This document shows positions 34,464 through 41,951 of a stretch of 64,000 bases of DNA, piece after piece (the stretch's first letter is position 1; every line of letters starts with the position of its first letter). The DNA is taken from positions 62,001 through 126,000 of the forward strand of contig CBDCSK010000003.1 of assembly GCA_965221605.1 (NCBI GenBank), given 5' to 3'. Source of the stretch: Aldehydirespirator sp965221605 (lineage in GTDB: Bacteria > Actinomycetota > Acidimicrobiia > Acidimicrobiales > Aldehydirespiratoraceae). A program made the position numbers and the translations under genes. Below the pieces are notes generated by a model. That model was not told the DNA's origin, did no database searches, and saw only the letters and a list, made by a program, of their open reading frames with translations.

Positions 34464-34678
34464 TTTAGCACCTGCCTCACCTGGTAGGGCTTGGCCATGC
34501 CCTTGCGGCTCTGGATGTTGACGCGGGGATCTCCCGGCCACGGCTTGCGGTAGATCCGGTGGCTGGTTCCTGCCTGCCGGGGCTCGCCGAAGTACTCATC
34601 GCAGAGCTTGGCGAGATCGGCGAACCTGACGCCCTTGGGGTTGTTGCGGAACGAATCACGCAGAGCCTCCGCACCCAT
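34442..34678 (-). pseudogene. hicA: HicA-like toxin with 3' end replaced by IS insertion
   Basis: The remaining frame encodes VRFADLAKLCDEYFGEP, then GTSHRIYRKPWPGDPRVNIQ and KPYQVRQVL, the HicA double-stranded-RNA-binding-like fold with the family's S-H motif. The IS changed the C-terminus from KAIERMEDERRE, reconstructed by joining across the TTTAG duplication, to NLDPPAR. The core and catalytic His remain, so residual activity is possible. Its cognate hicB lies 1.6 kb away beyond the IS. Confidence 0.82.
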
Positions 34679-34874
34679 GCGTCGATGATACCAATAGCGA
34701 TACTATCCAAGGCGCAGGGTTCGGTGTGTCTGGGCCTGTGGACAGCCGAGGCAACCTGATCCGGGGCAGGTCCATGCAGGAGCCGGCGCAGGCTCAGAGG
34801 CGGGCGCGGGCCGCGTGCAGCCGCCGGAGCGTCTCGGTTCGGCCCAACAGCACCATGGGCTCCCACAGCGGCGA

Positions 34875-34929
34875 ACTCGCCACCACGAGCCACGCACTCC
34901 GTGGTCGCTGCATTCGGGACGCCGTGATC
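34875..34929 (-). repeat. 55-nt dispersed repeat, copy 2
   Basis: This is the inverted copy of 25336-25390 with three mismatches. It directly abuts the first unit of the 23-nt array. Apart from this repeat and the array I see nothing gene-like in the 370-nt gap 34679-35050. Confidence 0.75.
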
Positions 34930-34996
34930 GCTACACTCAAAGTACCGAAATTGCTACACTCAAAGTACCGCAACTGCTACACTCAAGTTGCGGCAA
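34928..34996 (+). repeat. Three tandem 23-nt repeats upstream of an ATPase gene
   Basis: The units start at 34928, 34951 and 34974. The shared part is GCTACACTCAAAGTACCG, with the third unit diverging to AAGTTGCGG. A 23-nt period places each unit on nearly the same helix face, as for cooperative protein binding. The array ends 54 nt before the ATPase start. A related two-unit array is at 28319-28364, upstream of another ATPase gene. Confidence 0.75.
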
Positions 34997-35050
34997 CAGC
35001 CACCGCTTCGAGGCGGTGCGTCGCCGATCAGGCCCCCCGAGGAGACCCGC

Positions 35051-36349
35051 ATGGCCGCCGAGACAGCGCCCACCGGCAGGACGCTCACGCCACGCGGCTA
35101 TCGGCCGCGCGTGGCCGAGGCCCGGATATTGGAGTGTCTGGGCTCGATGGGCGCGGTGCTGATCGAGGGCCCCAAGGGCTGCGGCAAGACGTGGAGCGCA
35201 CTGCACCACGCCCGAAGCGCAGTCCGTTTCGACGGTGACGCTGCTGCCAGGCGGCTCGTGACCGTGAGTCCCGAGGCTGTGCTGGAGGGCGAGACCCCCA
35301 GGCTGCTCGACGAGTGGCAGCTCGCGCCGGAGATCTGGAACCACGTCCGCCACGCCTGCGACCTCTCCGGCAGGCCCGGCAGGTTCCTGCTCACCGGCTC
35401 GGCCACTCCGAGCGACGACATCGTGCGCCACTCCGGTGCGGGACGCATCTCGAGGGTGCGGCTGCGCCCGATGTCCCTGCTGGAGTCTGGAATGTCGAGC
35501 GGACTGGTGTCGCTGAACGGTCTGCTGGCGGGTGACCCGGCACCCGCAGGGGGCGCCGACGCCGGCCTCCGCGATGTGGTCGAAGCCCTCTGTGTCGGAG
35601 GATGGCCCTGGCTGGCAGACCTCACGCCGCAGATCGCTCAGCGCAGGCTGCGGGAGTACTTGGACGAGGTGCGCCGTCTCGATCTCAGCGCCGATCCGGG
35701 CCGCGGCCGCGACCCCGTGCTAGTGGAGAGGCTGATCGTCTCGCTGGCACGGAACACGGCCACGACCGCGCCCAACTCCCGCCTCGCGGTCGACGCCGAC
35801 GCCGACAGCCCGCTGAACCATCAGACGGTGCGCGCCTATCTGGACGCTCTCATCGGGCTGTTCGTGGTCGAGGACCTCCCCGCCTGGCCCACACACCTGC
35901 GCTCGCGGGCCCGGCTGACGAAGTCCGCCAAGCGGCACTTCGTCGATCCCTCGCTGGCCGTGGCCGCCCTACGCGCCAGCCCCGACGCCCTGATCGCCGA
36001 CCCGGAGGCCTGCGGGCGACTCTTCGAGTCGCTGGCGGTGCGTGACCTGCGGGTCTACGCCGACGCCAACGAATGCGACGTGTACCACTGCCGGCTCGAC
36101 AACGGCGTGGAGGCCGACGCCGTCGTCCGGCGGCGCTATAGCGGCGAGTGGATCGCCGTGGAGGTGAAGCTCGCGCACTCGCCCGGCGCCGTCGATGCCG
36201 CGGCCCGGTCGCTGCTGAGGCTGGCCGACGCAGTGGAGACCAGTCGATCCGGACCCATGGCCGGGCTTCTCGTGGTCACGCCGACCGGCTACGCCTACAC
36301 CCGCCCCGACGGCGTGACCGTCGTCCCCCTCACCGCCCTGGGCCCCTGA
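35051..36349 (+). CDS. AAA_14 / DUF4143 ATPase
   Basis: This 432-aa protein has a P-loop GPKGCGKT (residues 40-47), the arginine-rich TGSATPSDDIVRHSGAGRIS and the RLRPMSLLESG block that follow in AAA_14 proteins. A C-terminal DUF4143 domain (KSAKRHFVDPSLAVAALRAS ... GRLFESLAVRDLRVYADANE ... WIAVEVKL) resembles PD-(D/E)xK nucleases. The EVK element and upstream acidic residue (GVEADAVV) are retained. The ATG at 35051 sits behind GAGGAGA. The family is widespread and scattered; toxin-like, nuclease or regulatory roles have been proposed but not established. Confidence 0.85.
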   Translation: MAAETAPTGRTLTPRGYRPRVAEARILECLGSMGAVLIEGPKGCGKTWSALHHARSAVRFDGDAAARRLVTVSPEAVLEGETPRLLDEWQLAPEIWNHVRHACDLSGRPGRFLLTGSATPSDDIVRHSGAGRISRVRLRPMSLLESGMSSGLVSLNGLLAGDPAPAGGADAGLRDVVEALCVGGWPWLADLTPQIAQRRLREYLDEVRRLDLSADPGRGRDPVLVERLIVSLARNTATTAPNSRLAVDADADSPLNHQTVRAYLDALIGLFVVEDLPAWPTHLRSRARLTKSAKRHFVDPSLAVAALRASPDALIADPEACGRLFESLAVRDLRVYADANECDVYHCRLDNGVEADAVVRRRYSGEWIAVEVKLAHSPGAVDAAARSLLRLADAVETSRSGPMAGLLVVTPTGYAYTRPDGVTVVPLTALGP

Positions 36350-36367
36350 ACGATCTGTTTGAGAGCC

Positions 36368-36552
36368 GTGTCCGATATGCCGCCACCACCTCCGGACGAC
36401 CCGGGACGGTCGCCCCAGCCGATGGCACGACATGGCCGCCCGGACCCTGGTGGTCAACCCTGTCGCTGCTGGTCTACATCTCGTTGCTGTGGGACCGGGC
36501 CCGGCAGGGGTGGCACGACAAGGCGGCCGGGACGCTGGTCATCAAGGTCTGA
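36368..36552 (+). pseudogene. Internally deleted RDD gene remnant
   Basis: It begins with GTG and encodes VSDMPPPPPDDPGRSPQP, like the RDD gene head. It then shifts frame and ends with LVYISLLWDRARQGWHDKAA and GTLVIKV, like its tail. The central membrane domain is missing. Confidence 0.75.
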
Positions 36553-36594
36553 TCCGAGGCCCGGCACCAGGACCGGGCACTCGACCCGGGCCGG

Positions 36595-37113
36595 CTACAG
36601 CCCTAGGAGAGCGCGCCAGTTCTCGTTGCAGGCCTCGGCCACCGCAGCCGGGGTCAGGCGCAGCGTGTCGGTGGGGACCAGATCAGCCAGGCGCAGCTTG
36701 ACGTGGTAGCCGTGGTGGCCGGCCGCGCCCGCGAAACGAGCGCGCCGCCAGGTCACCAGAGCGGCGTCGGCGTCGACGAGAAAGCCGAACAGCTCCAGCG
36801 CCAGCCGCAGGTCGTGCATCACTGGTGCCCGGCCGAACAGCGAGGCCCGGCGCAGGCCCACCGCGCAGCACCCGGCCAGCGCGTCGTCCTCCCGCTCGCC
36901 GTCGGCCAGCACCAACCGGCCCGCGAAGCGCTCCGCCAGCTTCAGCGCGTAACCCTGATCGGGACCCTGGCAGCCCAGGCCCGGGCCGGCCGGGGACTCG
37001 GCGCCCACGACCTCGCCGGGACGGTCGGCCATCCAGGGATCGTCCCGCCGCGGCGGCGACCGGTAGATGGACGGTGCCTTGGCGGTAGCCGGAACGTAAG
37101 ACGGAGCAGCCAC
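36595..37113 (-). CDS. Unknown 172-aa protein, paralogue 2
   Basis: From the GTG at 37113 this product has exactly the length of paralogue 1 (31733-32251) and differs at 14 positions, several conservative. It shares the same conserved blocks and the same neighbour (an RDD remnant, convergent). The nucleotide divergence with preserved frame suggests selection on both copies or a fairly recent duplication. Function unknown; no domain is recognised. Confidence 0.75.
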   Translation of the reverse strand: MAAPSYVPATAKAPSIYRSPPRRDDPWMADRPGEVVGAESPAGPGLGCQGPDQGYALKLAERFAGRLVLADGEREDDALAGCCAVGLRRASLFGRAPVMHDLRLALELFGFLVDADAALVTWRRARFAGAAGHHGYHVKLRLADLVPTDTLRLTPAAVAEACNENWRALLGL

Positions 37114-37200
37114 GGCCACGCAGGGTAGTCCTACACCGCCCAACGCCACTCCTCATGGTCCGCAGAGGGGGAGCAACCTTCATCGGCGTATGCTCCCGGC

Positions 37201-37413
37201 GTGAATAAGCTGAAATTGATCAAAAATCTTCGGCAAATCGCCAAAAGTAAGGGGCTACCCTTTGTCAAGGTTCGGGAGGGCAGGCATGAGATCTGGGCAA
37301 TAGGCTCACAGATGATCCAGATTCCCCGGCACAACGAAATTCAGGAAGGAACGGCTGCCAAGATCATGAACGTGGCACGGCGAGTGCCGTCCGAAACAAG
37401 GGACCTGACATGA
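37201..37413 (+). CDS. hicA: HicA-family toxin (type II TA)
   Basis: This 70-aa protein would cleave mRNA when freed from its antitoxin. KLIKNLRQIAKSKGLPFVKV is followed by the HicA core GRHEIWAIGS and IPRHNEIQEGTAAKIM, with the expected His. The start is a GTG. The first 100 nt are AT-rich relative to the window, which hints at transfer. Its stop overlaps the start of the partner gene (ATGA). It is a distinct lineage from the hicA split by the IS. Confidence 0.82.
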   Translation: MNKLKLIKNLRQIAKSKGLPFVKVREGRHEIWAIGSQMIQIPRHNEIQEGTAAKIMNVARRVPSETRDLT

Positions 37414-37655
37414 CGAACACCGCGGCTGAGGCGGGCACCGGGGCGCGTCCGGGTGACACCTTCCATGTCCGAGCGACGCCGGGAAGCGGCTGGTGGGGAA
37501 TCACCATCGACGAACTGGGCAGCGTGTTCGCTCAGACCAGACGATTCGAGGACGTGGAGGCCGAGGCTCGTTCTGCCATAGCCTTCTGGTTCGACGTGGA
37601 CGAGTCCCGAGTCGGTGGCATCGTCGTGACCGCGGCCGAGGTCGCTGCCAGCTGA
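37410..37655 (+). CDS. hicB: HicB-like antitoxin
   Basis: This 81-aa protein has a HicB-type fold: DTFHVRATPGSGWWGITIDE, then VFAQTRRFEDVEAEARSAIA and FWFDVDESRVGGIVV. It lacks an obvious DNA-binding tail, unlike the HicB at 32489. Its position after and overlapping hicA supports the antitoxin role. Confidence 0.78.
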   Translation: MTNTAAEAGTGARPGDTFHVRATPGSGWWGITIDELGSVFAQTRRFEDVEAEARSAIAFWFDVDESRVGGIVVTAAEVAAS

Positions 37656-37698
37656 CGCTGCTAAAGAACTGGAGAACGGGTCTCGGTAGGCGCGGCGT

Positions 37699-39306
37699 TC
37701 AGTCGTCGGCGTGGAGCAGGCCGTACACCACCGAGTCGGCCAGGGCCTGCCACGACGCCTCGATGATGTTCTCCGACACGCCGATGGTGGTCCACACCCT
37801 GCGGCGGTCGGTGGAGTCGATCAGCACCCGGGTGACCGCGCCGGTCCCCTTCTGGGTGTCGAGCACCCTGACCTTGAAGTCGGTGAGCGAGATGTTCTCC
37901 AGGGCCGGGTAGCGGTCGCCCAGCGCGTTGCGCAGCGCGGTGTCCAGAGCGTTGACCGGGCCGTTGCCCTCACCGACGGCCACGCAGCGCTCGCCGCCGA
38001 CCCACACCTTCACGGTGGCCTCGGTGTCGACGTCGACCGACACGTCGTTCCAGGCCCGGGCCCCGGTTCCGGAGCGGTGGTCCATGGACACCCGGAAGGA
38101 CTCCAGCTTGAAGAAGTCCTGCTCCCAGCCGGACGCGCCCCGCATCAACAGCTCCAGGGAGGCGTCGGCCGCCTCGAAGTGGTATCCGGCGTGCTCCAGC
38201 CGCTTGAGGGTGTCGATCACGTCTCCCAGCACCCGGCCGTCGATGTCGAGCCCCAGGTCGGCAGCCCGCATCTCCAGCGTGGAGCGGCCTGCCATCTCCG
38301 ACACCAGCACCCTGGTGCCGTTGCCCACCAGCTCGGGCGACACGTGCTCGTAGGCGTCGGGGCGGCGGCTCAGGGCGCTGGCGTGAAGGCCGGCCTTGTG
38401 GGCGAAGGCGCTGGCCCCGACGTAGGGCTGCTGGGGGTTCATGGGAAGGTTGACCAACTCGGCCACATGGTGCGACACCGACGTGAGCAGCGGCAGCCGG
38501 CCCTCGGGCAGGGCCTGCATGCCCATCTTCAGCTCCAGGTTGGCGATGATCGGCACCAGGTCGCAGTTGCCGACCCGCTCGCCGTAGCCGTTGATGGTGC
38601 CCTGCACGTGCACCGCCCCGGCCTGCACCGCGGCCAGCGCGTTGGCCACCCCGCAGCCGGTGTCGTTGTGCAGGTGGATCCCGACATCGCAGTCGACGTG
38701 GGCGACCACGGCCGCCACCGCCTCGGAGATGTCTTCGGGCAGGGTGCCGCCGTTGGTGTCGCACAACACTACGGTGGAGGCGCCGGCCATGGCCGCGGCC
38801 TCCAGCACCCGCAGGCTGAACTCTCCATTGTTGCGGTAGCCGTCGAAGAAGTGCTCGGCGTCGAAGAGCACCCGCTTGCCCGCCGACACCAGGAACTCCA
38901 CCGAGTCGGCCACCATGGCCACCCCCTCGTCGAGGGTGGTCTGCAGCGCCTCCGTGACGTGGTAGTCCCAGCACTTGCCGACGATGCACACCGCCGAGGT
39001 TCCTGCCGAGACCAGGTTGGCCAGCACCTGGTCGGAGTCCACCTTGCCCCTGGCCCGGCGGGTGGAGCCGAACGCCACCAGTTCGCTGACCTTCAGGTCG
39101 AGCTCGGAGCGGGCCCTGACGAAGAACTCGTCGTCCTTGGGGTTGGCGCCCGGCCAGCCCCCCTCGATGAAGGCGACACCGAGGAGGTCGAGCTGCTCGG
39201 CGATGCGCAGCTTGTCGTCGACGGTGAGCGATATGCCCTCGAGCTGGGTGCCGTCTCGCAGGGTGGTGTCGTAGATCTCCACCGCGGGCCGGGCTGCCCC
39301 AGTCAT
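37699..39306 (-). CDS. cimA: (R)-citramalate synthase
   Basis: CimA condenses pyruvate and acetyl-CoA to citramalate, entering isoleucine synthesis without threonine. The HMGL-like catalytic domain shows VEIYDTTLRDGTQLEGISLT, VVLCDTNGGTLPEDI, the metal motif VGIHLHNDTGCGVANAL and GTINGYGERVGNCDL. QPYVGASAFAHKAGLHASAL is the next conserved block. The C-terminal LeuA-type allosteric domain is present (ISLTDFKVRVLDTQKGTGAV). The 535 aa fit the CimA rather than the LeuA group. It is 19 nt behind leuB and shares its candidate attenuator. Confidence 0.93.
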   Translation of the reverse strand: MTGAARPAVEIYDTTLRDGTQLEGISLTVDDKLRIAEQLDLLGVAFIEGGWPGANPKDDEFFVRARSELDLKVSELVAFGSTRRARGKVDSDQVLANLVSAGTSAVCIVGKCWDYHVTEALQTTLDEGVAMVADSVEFLVSAGKRVLFDAEHFFDGYRNNGEFSLRVLEAAAMAGASTVVLCDTNGGTLPEDISEAVAAVVAHVDCDVGIHLHNDTGCGVANALAAVQAGAVHVQGTINGYGERVGNCDLVPIIANLELKMGMQALPEGRLPLLTSVSHHVAELVNLPMNPQQPYVGASAFAHKAGLHASALSRRPDAYEHVSPELVGNGTRVLVSEMAGRSTLEMRAADLGLDIDGRVLGDVIDTLKRLEHAGYHFEAADASLELLMRGASGWEQDFFKLESFRVSMDHRSGTGARAWNDVSVDVDTEATVKVWVGGERCVAVGEGNGPVNALDTALRNALGDRYPALENISLTDFKVRVLDTQKGTGAVTRVLIDSTDRRRVWTTIGVSENIIEASWQALADSVVYGLLHADD

Positions 39307-39325
39307 GTGCGTACTCGTTCCATTG

Positions 39326-40297
39326 CTAGTCGACGAGACGGGCCACGATGGCGTCGCCGATCTCGCTGGTGGTCCCGGTGAGCGGCTCGGGCCGGTCGCA
39401 GGCCTCGCGGATGCGCTCCGCGGCCTCGCCCTCGCCGAGGTGGTCCAGCATCATCGCGCCCGACAGCACCGCCGCCACGGGGTTGGCCCGTCCGGTGCCC
39501 ACGATGTCGGGCGCCGAGCCGTGGACCGGCTCGAACATCGACACCCGACCGGGGTGCAGGTTGGCTGTCGGGGCCAGGCCGATCCCGCCCGACACCGCCC
39601 CGCCGAGGTCGGTGAGGATGTCGCCGAAGAGGTTGTCGGTGACGATCACGTCGTAGCGGGCGGGATCCTCCACGAAGTAGATGCACGCCGCGTCGACATG
39701 GTTGTAGGCCGTCTCGACCTGGGGGTATCCGGCGGCGACCAGGTTGAAGGTGCGCTCCCACAGGTCTCCGGCGAAGGTGAGCACGTTGGTCTTGTGGACC
39801 AGCGTCACATGCCGGCGGCGGGTCATGGCCAGATCGAACGCGTAGCGCACGGCCCGCTCCACGCCGTGGCGGGTGTTGACCGAGCCCTGGGTGGCTATCT
39901 CATCGGGGGTTCCCCGCCTCAGGAAGCCACCCTCCCCGGCGTAGGCGCCCTCGGTGTTCTCGCGGATCACCACGAAGTCGTGGCCGGGCGCGGTGAAGGG
40001 CCGCAGGTTGATGTACAGGTCGAGATCGAAGCGCATCTTGAGCAGCAGGCCCCGCTCGATGATGCCGGGCGGGACATCGGGGGTGCCGACCGCGCCCACA
40101 TAGAGCGCATCCAGGCGGCGCCACTCCTCAACAGTGGCGTCGTCGAGCACCGTGCCGTCGCGCAGGTAGCGGGCGCCCCCGAGGTCGTAGCCGGTCGTGT
40201 CAAGCTGCACGCCCGAGGCCGCGATCACCCTCAGGCCCTCGGCCACCACCTCGGGACCGATGCCGTCGCCTCCAATGATTCCCACTCGATGTGCCAT
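39326..40297 (-). CDS. leuB: 3-isopropylmalate dehydrogenase
   Basis: LeuB oxidises 3-isopropylmalate for leucine, and in the citramalate route 3-methylmalate for isoleucine. VGIIGGDGIGPEVVAEGLRV is the nucleotide-site N-terminus. LKMRFDLDLYINLRP, VIRENTEGAYAGEGG and the metal-site VIVTDNLFGDILTDLGGAV follow, then FEPVHGSAPDIVGTGRANPV. The ATG at 40297 gives 323 aa. An in-frame upstream extension is encoded by the leader/terminator region and is not native. It heads the leuB-cimA transcript. Confidence 0.93.
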   Translation of the reverse strand: MAHRVGIIGGDGIGPEVVAEGLRVIAASGVQLDTTGYDLGGARYLRDGTVLDDATVEEWRRLDALYVGAVGTPDVPPGIIERGLLLKMRFDLDLYINLRPFTAPGHDFVVIRENTEGAYAGEGGFLRRGTPDEIATQGSVNTRHGVERAVRYAFDLAMTRRRHVTLVHKTNVLTFAGDLWERTFNLVAAGYPQVETAYNHVDAACIYFVEDPARYDVIVTDNLFGDILTDLGGAVSGGIGLAPTANLHPGRVSMFEPVHGSAPDIVGTGRANPVAAVLSGAMMLDHLGEGEAAERIREACDRPEPLTGTTSEIGDAIVARLVD

Positions 40298-40362
40298 GCC
40301 TGATTGCTCGTTTCGTGATCCGGTCGTGGGCTCCTGCTCGTTGGTGAAGTCCTGCTCGTCGG

Positions 40363-40393
40363 AAAATGAGAAACCGCCCACCTAGGTGGACGG
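40363..40393 (-). terminator. Intrinsic terminator upstream of leuB (attenuator)
   Basis: On the minus strand CCGTCCACC (40393-40385) pairs with GGTGGGCGG (40382-40374) around a TA loop, with one G-U pair. TTTCTCATTTT follows. It lies 66 nt before the leuB start, where a terminator only makes sense as an attenuator. Its 5' arm can instead pair with the upstream segment 40489-40478 over about 12 bp. Confidence 0.7.
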
Positions 40394-40421
40394 TCGTGGG
40401 CGCGCGCCGGGGTGGCGCGCG

Positions 40422-40466
40422 CTAGGTGATCGCGATGGGGGGCTCGCCTGCCACAGCAGCAAGCAT
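40422..40466 (-). CDS. Candidate leader peptide of the leuB-cimA attenuator
   Basis: The minus strand encodes MLAAVAGEPPIAIT and a stop. Ile-Ala-Ile-Thr directly precedes the stop, and the stop overlaps a 9-bp hairpin (40400-40408 with 40414-40422). If a TATGCT at 40467-40462 is the -10, the message would begin at the in-frame GTG at 40454 and encode only MAGEPPIAIT. Isoleucine codons suit control of citramalate synthase. This is a prediction from layout; no homologue is recognised. Confidence 0.45.
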   Translation of the reverse strand: MLAAVAGEPPIAIT

Positions 40467-40467
40467 A
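40462..40467 (-). promoter_or_regulatory. Possible -10 box for leuB-cimA leader
   Basis: TATGCT is followed by 7 nt and a GTG, the same hexamer and nearly the same geometry as the gltX promoter. If used, the leader RNA starts at the GTG and would exclude the 40478-40489 segment. Confidence 0.4.
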
Positions 40468-40562
40468 ACGCGCCGCCCGACCGCCCACCTCCCCGGGTGG
40501 CTCCTGATGGCCGGCGCCGCAGCGACGGCGCGTCAGCGATCCGGCGTTCATGTCCCCGCCGG

Positions 40563-40568
40563 TAGATT
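40563..40568 (+). promoter_or_regulatory. -10 box of leaderless promoter (greA)
   Basis: TAGATT is followed by 6 nt and the ATG of greA. The GGAAGG between them would be too close to act as an ordinary leader if transcription starts at the ATG. Confidence 0.55.
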
Positions 40569-40574
40569 GGAAGG

Positions 40575-41060
40575 ATGCCCGAAGTCCACCACCTGTCGCA
40601 GGACGCGCACGACCGGCTGAGCGCGGAGCTTCAGGATCTCACCACGAGGGGCCGCATCGAGATCGCCGAGAAGATCGAGGCCGCCCGCAAGCTGGGCGAC
40701 CTGTCCGAGAACGGCGACTACCACGCGGCCAAGGAGACCCAGGGACTCATGGAGGAGCGGATACTGCACCTCTCGAGGATCCTCACCGACGCGGTGATCA
40801 TCGACACCGGGACCGAAGGCACCGGGGCGGCCGCCGCAGGCGTGGCCCTCGGCTCGACCGTCACAGTGCTCTACGACGGCGACGACGAGCCCGAGCGCCT
40901 GCTCCTCGGCTCGGTCGAGGAGCGCGCCGGCGGCGTGATGGTGGTGTCGCCGGGCTCCCCTATGGGCAAGGCGCTGCTAGGCGCCGACAAGGGTGATCAG
41001 GTGGAGTTCGAGACGCCGGGCGGGACGACCGAGACGGTCACCGTCGTCGACGTCTCGTAG
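40575..41060 (+). CDS. greA: Transcription elongation factor GreA
   Basis: GreA rescues backtracked RNA polymerase by stimulating transcript cleavage. The N-terminal coiled coil carries the acidic tip in ARKLGDLSENGDYHAAKE, the functional Asp/Glu motif. The C-terminal FKBP-like domain ends in VVSPGSPMGKALLGADKGDQ and VEFETPGG. The length of 161 aa is normal. It is divergent from leuB and followed 10 nt later by a small membrane-protein gene. Confidence 0.94.
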   Translation: MPEVHHLSQDAHDRLSAELQDLTTRGRIEIAEKIEAARKLGDLSENGDYHAAKETQGLMEERILHLSRILTDAVIIDTGTEGTGAAAAGVALGSTVTVLYDGDDEPERLLLGSVEERAGGVMVVSPGSPMGKALLGADKGDQVEFETPGGTTETVTVVDVS

Positions 41061-41070
41061 CCGCAGAGCC

Positions 41071-41238
41071 GTGAACGGCCCACAGCCCGGCGATGGCGGT
41101 GAGCCTCGCACCCTGCGCTGGGCCCGGATCGCGCTGGCAGCCGGCGCTTTGTTCCTGGCCGCCGCGGCAACCCTGATCGTCTGGGAAGCAGCCGCCGACG
41201 ACCCTCCGGCCCCGGTGATCACCGGGCGTGGCCGCTAG
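41071..41238 (+). CDS. Small single-pass membrane protein, unknown
   Basis: From a GTG at 41071 the frame encodes 55 residues: a short polar head, RTLRWARIALAAGALFLAAA as one hydrophobic segment and a polar tail ending GRGR. It is close behind greA in the same direction, but no clear ribosome site is seen. Small tail-anchored proteins after greA are known in actinobacteria, but I cannot name a family. Confidence 0.45.
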   Translation: MNGPQPGDGGEPRTLRWARIALAAGALFLAAAATLIVWEAAADDPPAPVITGRGR

Positions 41239-41427
41239 AGGCTGCCCCCGGCCGACGCCCCAGGGCGAATAGACCCGCAACCACCCCGCTCCCACGTTTC
41301 CGCGCCGGCTCAAGAAGTCGAGCGAATCGTGGCACACTCAAGCTCGCCGGATGTGTCCTCGACGGCACCGGGGATCGGAGGGTTCCGGGACGCGCGACCT
41401 ATATCTTTCGTTGTGAGGGATGATCTG

Positions 41428-41951
41428 ATGACGGATGCGGGCACAGAGGCCGAGCCAGAGCCAGCCGTGGGCATACGAGTCTCACGCGTCGTGATTCGCG
41501 GATTCCGCTGCGTCGACGAGGTCCAGTTCGATCTGGCACCCGGCACGACGTATCTGGTCGGAGAGAACAACTCCGGCAAGACTTCGATCCTGCTGGCCCT
41601 TTGGTCCGCTCTCGGAAGCCGCAGACCACTCGACGACGACCTGCGCCGAGAGCGTGATGGCGCCCTAGCGGACGAGGCGTCGGTGGACCTGCTGCTGGTT
41701 CCCTCCAAAGGCCGGCAGTTCTCGCCTCAGACTGCGCAGAAGTTGGTCATGGTGCAGCGCGACCCGCTCACCGGCACAGAGACCGTTGGAATCCGAACAG
41801 CGTTCATGCCCAGCCGGGAGGGCCGCGTACTGGCGACCCGGCGCTCATTCCTCCAGCCCGACAACGGCGACGGCTGGCGACCATCGGACAGAAGCTCGAG
41901 ACGGTCCTGAGGATCGAACGCGGCGTCCCCTGCGAGACGGAGGCGGCATGA
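41428..41951 (+). pseudogene. Decayed OLD-type ATPase/nuclease gene (GajA-like)
   Basis: The first part encodes IRVSRVVIRGFRCVDEVQFD and the P-loop YLVGENNSGKTSILLALWSA, the N-terminus of OLD-family ATP-dependent nucleases. The frame ends at 41910. An original 3' end is visible in another frame: RRLATIGQKLETVLRIERGV then PCETEAA and a TGA at 41949-41951 that overlaps the helicase ATG. The central ATPase and TOPRIM regions, more than 300 residues in intact relatives, are missing, so an internal deletion near 41865-41880 has joined the two ends out of frame. Confidence 0.75.

Noticed and set aside
34477..34893. 138-codon open frame overlapping hicA in another frame
   Set aside because: Overlaps the HicA frame and the 55-nt repeat, Arg/Pro-rich shadow composition.
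34928..34996. 23-nt repeats as replication iterons
   Set aside because: Chromosomal housekeeping context, no replication initiator gene nearby, and a second array at another locus.
37711..39381. 556-codon open frame antisense to cimA
   Set aside because: Translation is His/Val/Gly/Asp-rich shadow sequence without motifs; CimA on the other strand is unambiguous.
41330..41352. Possible further 23-nt repeat unit upstream of the OLD-type remnant
   Set aside because: Only ACACTCAAG matches; too short to distinguish from chance.
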